From Strigops habroptila (taxonomy: Eukaryota; Chordata; Aves; Psittaciformes; Psittacidae): a DNA stretch of 64,000 bases. The stretch spans positions 58,273,743-58,337,742 of the forward strand of contig NC_044278.2 in assembly GCF_004027225.2 (NCBI RefSeq), given 5' to 3'. A program made the translations under genes and the position numbers. Positions 1-64,000 of this stretch are shown here, piece by piece (within the stretch, counting starts at the first letter, position 1; every line of letters starts with the position of its first letter). The notes below the pieces were generated by a model, which ran no database searches, was not told the DNA's origin, and worked only from the letters and a program-made list of their open reading frames with translations.

Positions 1-50375
<50,375 letters not shown>

Positions 50376-51362
50376 AGTCCCAACAGCACGATCAATGCAC
50401 GATTAGCTTTAACCAATGGGCACATGGGGCAGAAGAGAATGACTTTGTACTTCTTTTGCACAAGCATTTCTTGCAAAGCTCTATGACAGAAGTACGTCAC
50501 AGAGTGCAGACTGCCACGGACAATGCATTTGCGGCATGCTGGATTCGGTTTGTGCTGTCTCGTGAGCACAGTATGTACTGAGAGAGCAAAATAAAAAGGA
50601 ACACTATCCTGTGCAGCCTCCATCCTTCAGGGGTGCATGGGAGGAGGCGTTCAGTCTTGGCGTGTCGCTCCGAAAGCTATCTGGCAATTCCAAAAGACTG
50701 TCGACAGACTCATGAGGTACTTGGCCTTCACTGTTTCAGTTCTTCTTTTGAGTATGAAAAGCACTGCGTCAAAGGTCTATTGAGGAGAGAACAAGAAATT
50801 ATTTTTATTATGATTATTGTTATTATTTTGCACAACTGCACAGAGGACAAAACCTAGGCACTTTCTGTAAAGAGGAGTTTGTTTCCTTATTCTTGTGGCC
50901 AAATTAGCACATCCAATGGAGGAGAAAGCCCAGTCGTTGGTGAAGATGGTCTACAGCTCATAACCCTGGTTTTAGAATCTGAAGAGTATTATGCAGCTTA
51001 CCCTAACTGTTCTTCATTACTGAAAAACAAACAAAACACCCCACAACCCACACTGGACTGTTTTCTATCTGAATTGTGATTGCAAAGGAAAACTCAGATT
51101 GTGAGCACAATCATGCAACTCTCTGATAGTATAGCACGGATCCTTCTTCAACCTAAACTTTCCCACTGCAAGTCTCTGAGAAATATGCACTGTGTTTTGG
51201 CCCACTGACTCGGGATGCTGCAGACTATTACATATCTCTTTCATTATAACATTTAGGATTGAATTTTCCTTTGGGGGAAGAAAAAAAAAAGAAATGCACT
51301 TTTCGCTTTTTTTGTATGTTTTCTGTTGATATGTTTCTAAGAAAGATTTTATGTAATTATTA

Positions 51363-51368
51363 AATAAA
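51363..51368 (+). terminator. NPAS2: NPAS2 polyadenylation signal (proximal)
   Basis: AATAAA in an AT-rich context, first of four in the 3' UTR. Which one is used cannot be told from sequence alone. Confidence 0.5.
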
Positions 51369-51523
51369 AAGTAGTGTATTGTACAGCTGTTGTAATAATG
51401 ACCTATTTCTATATAAAATAAAATTATATGGAATTATGTGGAAATTATTTTGTATATGAAATATCAACTCATTTCACAAGTATAAAGGTTGTGCTTGTGC
51501 TTTTTTGTGAGTGGATATTTTGT

Positions 51524-51529
51524 AATAAA
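51524..51529 (+). terminator. NPAS2: NPAS2 polyadenylation signal (favoured)
   Basis: AATAAA followed by a GT-rich downstream element at about 51545-51555, the usual layout of a cleavage site. Confidence 0.6.
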
Positions 51530-51545
51530 CTAATGAATTAGAAAT

Positions 51546-53680
51546 GTTTTTGTGAAGGGAACTACTGTTTCATGCGATATACAACTCAAACTATTATTTT
51601 TTTTTCCATTAATGATGGACAGTTGTCTTTATTTGTAGAATAAAATAAAATAGCCAAAAGGCTTTATTGCAGGACTTGCACACATTTTCCTCTGGCTGTT
51701 CAACTATGTGATTAGCTTTAGATTTTTAATATTAGCCATAGCCTTGCACGGTGTTTGGCACCCAGTTAGCAAAAACAAGTATTATCCTATGGGATCTTTG
51801 TCATGGCACAGACGAGAATGGTGGCTCAAGAAGTAATATTAGCTGCTAGTCAAGATGGCTCGTTTTAAGCTCCTTTAGAACTTTAAAAGACCTTGGACAG
51901 CTCTGCACTTCCAACCAGTTTTAGATTAGGACAAAACAGGTGGTTTAAAGAATGGTTTGACCCAGCACATGCCAGGGCTTTGACCCATGTCCAGCTTCAG
52001 TGTTTTAAGATATCACTGTCCTGAGTTTTGTGATGCATCTCTGCTGGAACTGCTACCATGCCCACACTGTAGACAGTCTAGTTTCCCCTTTAGCACCCCT
52101 GTGCAGGCTCTTCTTCACGTTAAATTCAAATGTACTGCAGGATGGAGCAGCCAAGGTACAGGTCTGATTTCCCTCTGCTGACTCTGCGGCAGAAGCAGCA
52201 ACCTCCAACACAGAACCAGGTAGATAACTCAGCACAGCAGTGTTTACATTCCCTGTGGCAAGGCTGAAAGAAGATGGCCCTCAGGGCAGCTTGCAGTCAT
52301 CCAAGCTACTGTTAGCTTCAGAAGGGTGCAGACCATGCTGCCCTTCCCACCATATCACATGTGGGTGTTCAGCTCTGGTTTTCATGCCACAGAGGAACAA
52401 TTGAGGTAATTGGATTGGGAGAAGGAAATGGTAAAAGTAAACTTTCTGAGAAACTATAAAGGTTCATGTGCCCTTAGTTCTGAAAAAGCTATAAATCTCC
52501 TATAAATCTCCTGAAGAAAACCCACTGGCAAAACGACTCTACTCCTTCCACAGCAAGACTGGCTGGTAGCACTCATCAGTACACCTGTGGTTCAGTCCAC
52601 ATTGGTTTACTTCATTGAGGGAAGATGAAGGAATCAAGTATTTGGTTTCTGAAAAGTGTTTAGATATCAGATTTGGTCTCTGAGAGTGTTTCTACTGCTA
52701 ACTTTAGTACAAGTCTGAGTTAGCCTGCTCATTGCTTGCATTCAGTGAAGCAAGAGTGACCCCACCAGATGAAGTTTAAAAAAGCTAAATAAACCCTAAG
52801 GTGCTTCCACTTCATGTCTGATGGAACCTCTCTCTTTCCTTTAACTATAGGCAAACCTAAGCAAAGGCCAGCTGGCTAAGTTAGAGGCTAACTTCATAAA
52901 TTCCACCCAATCCTGTGCGGGCTTATTCTGTGAAATGGGAGAAGAAACCTGTAGGCCAACAAGTGCACACGGGGAAAAGGTAATGAAGGAACATGAGCAC
53001 CTCAGCAGTAAGACCAGTGGAAGAAGCACTTCCACTAGGATCTCAACTATGATGGAAGTCACAGGAAGAGAAAATCCCTTGAAGAATTTAGTTTACTCTC
53101 AGGGATAGTTATAATACACCCACATTTCTTCTGATTGCAAACAGGGATGTCCAAACCAAGCTCAGCCTCGGAGCAAACACTTGTCTTTCTAAAACCATCA
53201 GTACTTAGGCTGTTAACAGGGAGTAGCTGTAAATAAGGTGGGGTTGCCATCTAATAAGCTGGCTTATTACACTGTTGCGACGGATACAGAGCACTTGCAG
53301 GAACAGATTTAGGTCAGTACCTAGTTTTTCACACTCTGCCTCATTTCATTCCCGTACACGCATTCTGGGTTTGGATTATTACACTTTTTCCCTGTTGCAC
53401 ACATAACACAACAGAGCTGGGCTGTTGTTGTGCTTCATTATAGCCAAGACTAAGCTTGCTCGGACACACTCTCTCAACTTGGGGCATTCGTTCTCCCTGG
53501 CCTGCGGCAGGCAGGGCAGCTGCCGCAGCCACTGCAACACCCGGCTTCTGCCTCAGGAACAGGAGCTGCGGATCTGAACAGGGCAAGCTGCTTGCTAGAA
53601 GCACCCCACCACCACCCCACGCTGAGCTCCCCATGCAACGCCCCACCTAAAATAAAGATGCCTGAACAGTGATGGCAGAT
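51546..53680. other. Intergenic region between NPAS2 and RPL31
   Basis: Apart from the distal NPAS2 polyadenylation candidate near 51.64 kb, no exon or repeat is recognised. GC and CpG content rise from about 53.45 kb into the RPL31 promoter island. Confidence 0.7.
51639..51644 (+). terminator. NPAS2: NPAS2 polyadenylation signal (distal candidate)
   Basis: Overlapping AATAAA copies in AGAATAAAATAAAATAG. This would be the most distal 3' end; no other gene on this strand lies close enough to need it. Confidence 0.45.
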
Positions 53681-53972
53681 AGGCAGGTGGCCACCGAGGG
53701 ACCGCCGGTTCCTCGCTCGCTCCCTGCCTCAGGGATATCGGCTCGAGGCTCCGGCAGAAGCAGCTCCCGGGTCGGGAGAGCCGGGACCAGCACCCCAAGC
53801 ATCCTCCGGGACACCCCGCTGCCGCTCCCCGCTACCAGCGGACGGGGAATGGGCCAACCTCTAACCGCTCCCGCGCATACGCGCCGCGGACAGGCCGCCC
53901 CCTCCCGGCGCCGGCGCAGTCCGCTTCACCCGCATCCCGGAAAGGCTCCTCGCTCCCACAGTGCTGTGCGCG

Positions 53973-53999
53973 CTCTTTTCCGGCCTGTACCCGGGCGGG
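53973..53999 (+). other. RPL31: RPL31 noncoding first exon (inferred)
   Basis: Begins in the TOP-like pyrimidine tract and ends before GTGAGT (54000-54005). It is inferred from the TOP rule, a good donor, and the start codon lying ten bases into the next exon. The exact start needs RNA data. Confidence 0.55.
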
Positions 54000-59435
<5,436 letters not shown>

Positions 59436-59450
59436 ACTGATTTTCATTAC

Positions 59451-59456
59451 AATAAA
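59451..59456 (+). terminator. RPL31: RPL31 polyadenylation signal
   Basis: AATAAA 16 bases after the stop codon, giving the very short 3' UTR typical of ribosomal protein mRNAs. A GT-rich stretch follows at about 59480. Confidence 0.85.
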
Positions 59457-59479
59457 AGGATAAAAAGAAAGTTTATTCC

Positions 59480-60024
59480 TAAGTTGGTTCTGTTATTGCC
59501 CAGTCTCTTCAAGCTCTCATCCATGAAGCATTGAGTTGAACAGGTGACAACATCGTAAAGTATCTTGCTTTCTTTAGGCTTGTGTATAATGGTGTAATTT
59601 TCTTAATTAAAGGTACTGTAGACTTCTGTTAGATACGGAATAAGGAAGAGATGTCAGTGTTCCTGTGTGAGTGGCAAAGTCCTAGTGGTTTTGTTTCATT
59701 CCTGTGGGAATAAAGAGCCACTACACGGCTATTTTAAGGACAAGTTTGTTTAAAAGAAAAAGAAATAACAACAACCCCAGCCCCCAGAATTTAGATTAAT
59801 ACTTCATACATGTAATCTCCTGTGGTTAAAGTAAACTTGTGTATTTAGTCCCCCTCTGGTCTCCTAGACAGAATCAGTGAGCTTCTCTGAAGCAGGTCTG
59901 TGCTCTGCACTGAAACGCAGCCTTCCAACCGGTGAATTAATTGTGAGCACGCTAGCTCAGGGAATTGGTTTAATGAAGTAGAGACCAAAGGCACTTGCTT
60001 CCATAAATCAATAAATACTGTTAA
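59480..60024. other. Intergenic space between converging RPL31 and TBC1D8
   Basis: About 545 bases. It contains one further plus-strand AATAAA (59708-59713) that could serve a read-through RPL31 transcript. No coding sequence. Confidence 0.7.
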
Positions 60025-60552
60025 TACAAGTCTAGTACAAAAAGGGTTTATTGAAAAGTGCATGTTTTCACAGACCAACATCAGAAGCACAGTCCATGTA
60101 CACTTAACATTTCAGCAAGACATACAAATTGGAATACAATCAAATATATTAAAATAGTTTCAATTACCAGCATTGAAACAGTTTTCAGTATTAGTGCAAA
60201 AAAGGCAACCCAAACAAACTGCAGACAGTAGCTGAGAAATGTTTTCCCCCGTTAAAAAAACAAAAAAAGGACAACAGGAGCCAGCCTCTCCTCTCCCAGT
60301 GCGGAAGAGGGCTCAGTGTCTTCACACTGTAGACAGATGTTTCCTTTGACATTCGGAACAAGAGTATAATTAACAAATCAATGGCACAAAACAAACCTAT
60401 ACACCCTTTAGCTTTTAAAGCTCTTAAACTGAAAACCACAGACCAATAAATTGTTTATCAAAAGTCCACTGCTAACTGAAAGCCTTTACAGTATGTGCTT
60501 TGGCATTACTTCAGTGCATTTCGGTTTTGATGGGTTTGCTATGACTGTGTGT
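60025..60552 (-). other. TBC1D8: TBC1D8 3' UTR
   Basis: Runs from the stop codon to an AATAAA (minus strand, 60052-60047) with cleavage expected near 60025-60030. If this signal is the one used, the UTR is about 0.5 kb. Confidence 0.65.
60047..60052 (-). terminator. TBC1D8: TBC1D8 polyadenylation signal
   Basis: TTTATT on the plus strand, AATAAA on the minus strand, about 500 bases after the stop codon. Confidence 0.65.
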
Positions 60553-61008
60553 TTAGTTTTGTATGTTCCCCCGTTCCCCCCGTGACTGGCAGCTCATTCC
60601 GTTTGTTTTGAGACTATATTGATTTAACTTTGCATTTTCAAGTTTTGGCTTCAGTTCTAAGGGTTTTTCAAAGAAGTTAACTAATGACTGTTCAGTCAAG
60701 AGGGATGCTAAAATATGTTCAAAAGAGACAGTCCAGTCCCCTTCAGTCACAGGGGAGGTTTGAGAGTCTTTGTGAGGGGTCTTCACAGTGTCAGTAAAAA
60801 CAGCATCCTGGTCTGAAGCAGACGCCTCGGGCTGCAAGTCCTCAGTGAACTCGTCTGATCCACTCCCCAGGCTGATGCTTCTTTGTCCTACTTCTCCAAT
60901 CTGAAGTAACAGTGTGGTCACAGTGGCAATGGCTTGATACAAATCGTTCTCCTCTGGATCTTCATGAAACATGCTATACAAGGTTTTGCAGAACTGAATA
61001 AACTCCCT
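60553..61008 (-). CDS. TBC1D8: TBC1D8 last coding exon
   Basis: Minus-strand acceptor CTTTACAG, starting phase 0 at Arg of REFIQFCK, 151 codons to TAA at 60553-60555. The first 50 residues are near-identical to mammals, the acidic middle (GSGSDEFTEDLQPEASASDQ) is diverged, and the HILASLLTEQSLVNFFEKP block is conserved. The open frame runs upstream into the intron to an ATG at 61029, but the splice site and homology begin at 61008. Confidence 0.96.
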   Translation of the reverse strand, partial: REFIQFCKTLYSMFHEDPEENDLYQAIATVTTLLLQIGEVGQRSISLGSGSDEFTEDLQPEASASDQDAVFTDTVKTPHKDSQTSPVTEGDWTVSFEHILASLLTEQSLVNFFEKPLELKPKLENAKLNQYSLKTNGMSCQSRGERGNIQN

Positions 61009-63380
61009 CTGTAAAGGATGACAAAACAAACTACTGAACAGCCAGGTTGTAGGTAACTAAGCATAGGAGTCAGGCGAGGGCACAGTACTGCAAAAGCAGG
61101 CAGAATGCCATGTACATTTATATGCTCATTTATAAGTCCTCCCTGCTTTTAAAGAAATGCTAGTGAAGGGATTTTAACCCACAGATACTAGGAAACCTTG
61201 TTGCTGGAAATAAAAAGGGAACAGAGCAGAAAAGCTTTTTGCTGCCTTGATAAAGAAGCTCAGGGCCTCCCAGATGTCCAAAGGGCAAGTGAGATACAAG
61301 GCAAGGGGTACAATCCATTACTGGTGGGAAACTAGTGGCTGTTACAAAGAATGAGTTGCAACCCAAGCAGCCATGCACAGGCCTGCAAGCAACTTCCCTT
61401 CCGCTGCTTCTCCCATCTTTCCCCAACTCTTCTACTAACAAAATTCAGACATCTTCCCTGCCCAACCCCTTCCTCTCCTTCCATTGCTCACCCATCACAG
61501 ATGATTATCAAGCTAGAGAGGATGCTTCCATATCCTGTTAGGAAATTTGTGAGTCCCCAAGATTCATACAATCGTAGGATGGCTAATTCAGGGTGAAAGG
61601 GACTGCAGGAAGTAAGAGTCAAGCGATGCCTTTATAAGAGATTATGTGTCCCTGCTGAGCTGACAGCTTAGGTACCTGCCATCCATTTAAACTTTATTTA
61701 GCAACACCAGCACAGAGGGGTTCTGGGTATAGCCCCATCTTTCTTCACATGTCTGCACATTTGTTTTACTAATTCAGCACCCTTTTCCCTGCAGGTTTTG
61801 TTAGACCAACAGCATACACAGAGCTCTACTAGCATTAGGGTGGAGATGGTAAGATGATGAGAGCCTCCAGCTGTTTTTCTTATTTCATGCAGTTCTACTT
61901 AGTGTTTGGCTAAGACAGGGCAAGTCTCAGTTGGTAGTGGACTAAGAAAGAAGTTATAGCAATCTGGTGGAGAGGGGGCCAGGAAAGACAGAACAGCAGT
62001 ATTCATTCTCAAGAATTCTTTGTGTTTAGGAGGAGGGCTTTTTCCAGGCTGCATGAGCCTGTTTTCCAGCCTGTTATGCTGTGGGTCAGTGAAATTCTTT
62101 ATATTCACCAGCCAGTCTGAGCAGAGGGAGCTGCTAGAAAAGTAGCTCAGAGCCCTTAAACACCTGCTCTCTGGATGAGAGGAGCCCCAATCCTCTACAT
62201 CTAAAGGACTGAGTCTACGTTCAGGCTGAAGTTATGCTTTCTCAGAAAGAGCTGCACTGTTGTATTCAGTCGTTGCATTTTTGAGTACTCTCCATTTCTT
62301 TAAAAACAAACTAAAGCCTCTAAGGCACATACCTGGCTCATTTTTGGCAATTCTTTTTCAGTTTTTGTATCTTTTTCTTTAGCGAGATCCTTCAGCATCT
62401 GCTTCAACTGCTTCTGGTAATCTACTGCATCGCCTTTTTTGGAGCAGACACAAAAAAGAATTAGTTTTCAAGTCACTGGAGTAAATTGACATTTCAAAAT
62501 AAATCTCCAAGAGCAGAGATGATACAGGGTTAACAAATGGAAAGTTGGTTCTCCTATATGGACACGCATTAGGGAACCATTTTGGACATACCATTTGATT
62601 TTCCAATGACTAGTGGTCTTGAAGTCGACAGCAAAGGATTCTTCAATGGTGACTGGCTGTCTCGTTCGTTCTCTGTGAGAGCTATCCAAAAAATAGTGAC
62701 AAATGTAACGATTAATCCTTCAAATGCTGCATAATGGTTATTTATGCTTTTTAAATTTACATATTTGAAGAAAGCAAAATAATTGGGCCAGCATGTTTTT
62801 AAACAGTACTTCATTAAATCCTACTGTAAAATGATGTTACTGAAGATAAGGCAGACTGGTGCTGCAGTGAAAATCAGAATTTTGCCAAGAATGGCACATT
62901 TAATTAAAAACTTTGCACAGAGAAACTACCACGGAATTTTGTCACCTCATGAAAGCTGGATCAAGATGTGATAAAGAGATTTCTACTGTACACGGAGTAC
63001 AAAGCCACCCAAAACCACTGTTTCAGTTCACATTTTGCCTGGAAGTGCTCTCATGATTTTATAATGGTATAATTGGCTGCAAATTATCTCTGAATGCAGC
63101 AGATGTGAGCCTTGACATTATATATCTATAAATTTAATCCAAAAAGGTTTTGACTGGAGTAATTTTTAAAATGCACATTACAAATGCACATCCTATATGC
63201 TCCCAGCTGAAGGAAACAAGATGGGGTTCTTCATTAAGAAGCCTTTTCCTAAAAGCTTTAAGCAAGAAATTCTTTTTGGAACCTGAGGTATTCCTTCCCT
63301 TTCAGAATTCTTACCCGGTGGGATATGCAGCTTGTATAGTAACTTTATCTTTTCATTCATTTCTCCATTATACATAACAT
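60553..63380 (-). CDS. TBC1D8: TBC1D8, TBC1 domain family member 8 (last four coding exons, 5' partial)
   Basis: TBC1D8 is a TBC-domain protein, a predicted Rab GTPase-activating protein with N-terminal GRAM domains, acting on membrane traffic. Only the C-terminus is here, after the TBC domain: 63380-63315, 62681-62592, 62433-62333 and 61008-60553. These join in phase to about 236 residues. Landmarks: VMYNGEMNEKIKLLY, ALTENERDSQSPLKNPLLS, DYQKQLKQMLKDLAKEKD, REFIQFCKTLYSMFHEDPEE and ILASLLTEQSLVNFFEKP. All match mammalian TBC1D8. The catalytic Arg and Gln fingers lie outside the window, so activity cannot be judged. TBC1D8B and TBC1D9 were considered; the residue match and the RPL31 neighbour favour TBC1D8. 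Confidence 0.95.
61009..62332 (-). other. TBC1D8: TBC1D8 last intron
   Basis: 1.3 kb with only a possible degenerate CR1 end (61558-61615). Confidence 0.75.
61558..61615 (-). mobile_element. Possible degenerate CR1 end in a TBC1D8 intron
   Basis: Resembles the reverse complement of a CR1 terminus (ATTCATACAATCGTAGGATG followed by GGGACTGCAGGAAGT), but with many mismatches. This would be an older copy. Confidence 0.4.
62333..62433 (-). CDS. TBC1D8: TBC1D8 exon (DYQKQLKQM block)
   Basis: 101 bases. It completes a split Gly, then encodes DAVDYQKQLKQMLKDLAKEK to ELPKMSQ. Acceptor AAAAAAG preceded by a C/T-rich tract is weak; donor GTATGT. A Lys/Glu-rich helix likely to be coiled coil. Confidence 0.94.
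62592..62681 (-). CDS. TBC1D8: TBC1D8 exon (ALTENERDSQSPLKN block)
   Basis: 90 bases with donor GTATGT and acceptor GGATAG. It encodes LTENERDSQSPLKNPLLSTS to GKSN, with split codons at both ends (Ala, Gly). Only 158 bases of intron separate it from the next exon. Confidence 0.94.
62682..63314 (-). other. TBC1D8: TBC1D8 intron
   Basis: AT-rich, no recognised element. Confidence 0.75.
63315..63380 (-). CDS. TBC1D8: TBC1D8 exon (VMYNGEMNEKIKLLY block)
   Basis: 66 bases with acceptor TTGCAG and donor GTAAGA. It encodes VMYNGEMNEKIKLLYKLHIP P with split Asp and Ala codons. It is the most 5' exon of the gene in this window; the next would lie beyond base 64000. Confidence 0.93.
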
Positions 63381-64000
63381 CTGCAAGGGAAAAAAAAAAG
63401 AACAAAAGGAAGTGGGACCAGAGCATTTGCTTCCACAGTTTAAAATAAATCAGGCATCTCTGTGTGTACAAAAGAGAATTGTTTGTATGGACAATACACT
63501 AAAACATATGGCCAGTATATTACATTGGAATATTTTAAGTTGTGCCTGTCAATGAGGAACAGCAGGTGAGAGCCATCTGGTTTGGTCTTTGTTCTTGTCA
63601 AATAGACGGGGAGTATCTAACACTATGGAGCTTCAGCATCGGCTAAAAATACCAAGGAGGATGGCAGGGAATCTAGCAAAGGCTGTTTGCTGCCATAGAT
63701 TTAACAGCAATGTGAGAGGGGAGAGGCAGAAAACTCCCTTTGGGGCACCATATTCTTAATATTTCTCCCCTTCATCCCTTCTTGCTCTTCTATAGCACAA
63801 GCCCAAAGGAGAAAACTATTTCACATGTAATATAATTGATCTGTTCAATGACCAGTAGAAATCAGATTTTAAACTTTCAAGTGCACCGGAATACTGTGAA
63901 GGACTTTTTTTTTTTTATTTAATTCAAAGTTGCATCCCTCTAAGAATCAAAATCAAATAACAATGTAATACAGGGTGCCTTGGTTCACATCAGAAAGTTC
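63381..64000 (-). other. TBC1D8: TBC1D8 intron, cut by window edge
   Basis: A T-run at about 63906-63919. No exon recognised to the edge. Confidence 0.7.

Larger units (their letters stand above)
50376..51545 (+). other. NPAS2: NPAS2 3' UTR
   Basis: Untranslated tail after the TAG. Candidate AATAAA signals are at 51363-51368, 51417-51422, 51524-51529 and, further on, 51639-51644. The third is followed within 20 bases by a GT-rich stretch (about 51545), so I end the UTR there. The fourth would extend it to about 51.66 kb. An AT-rich ATTATT-type stretch lies at about 50798-50830. Confidence 0.7.

Overview
The window is vertebrate, almost certainly avian, nuclear DNA. Two things show this: several CR1 LINE 3' ends, ending in the diagnostic ATTCTATGA-type octamer repeats, and spliced vertebrate genes with GT/AG introns. 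The gene order NPAS2 (+), RPL31 (+), TBC1D8 (-) is the conserved amniote order (human 2q11.2). I cannot name the species.

Bases 1-51.6 kb hold NPAS2 (neuronal PAS domain protein 2, the CLOCK paralogue). I can place 19 coding exons, from the bHLH exon (1756-1904) to the stop codon (TAG, 50373-50375), and all junction phases agree. They encode 810 complete codons. The start-codon exon (about ten residues) and the promoter lie upstream of base 1. With human numbering at the N-terminus the protein would be about 821 residues. Order of domains: bHLH, PAS-A, PAS-B with its C-terminal motif, a Ser/Pro-rich linker, a coiled-coil exon equivalent to the one lost in the Clock-delta-19 mouse mutant, and a Gln-rich C-terminus with a nine-glutamine run. 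The exon at 46369-46547 is about 87% GC, lies in a small intragenic CpG island and encodes a Pro/Ala/Gly-dominated segment.

Bases 51.6-53.7 kb are intergenic. A CpG island promoter follows, and then RPL31 (60S ribosomal protein L31): a noncoding first exon starting in a pyrimidine tract and four coding exons giving a complete 125-residue protein (54712-59435). Two CR1 copies sit in its second intron.

Bases 60.0-64.0 kb hold the 3' end of TBC1D8 (a TBC-domain Rab GTPase-activating protein) on the minus strand: the last four coding exons and the 3' UTR. The TBC and GRAM domains lie beyond the right edge. RPL31 and TBC1D8 converge tail to tail, about 0.55 kb apart.

Nothing points to an operon, CRISPR array, phage or other prokaryotic system. 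The genes are neighbours by descent, not a pathway. The most interesting signals are the GC-extreme NPAS2 exon with its CpG island, the polyglutamine tract, the PAS-A Asp-to-Gly change, the sense-strand bias of CR1 insertions, and two unexplained intronic open reading frames.
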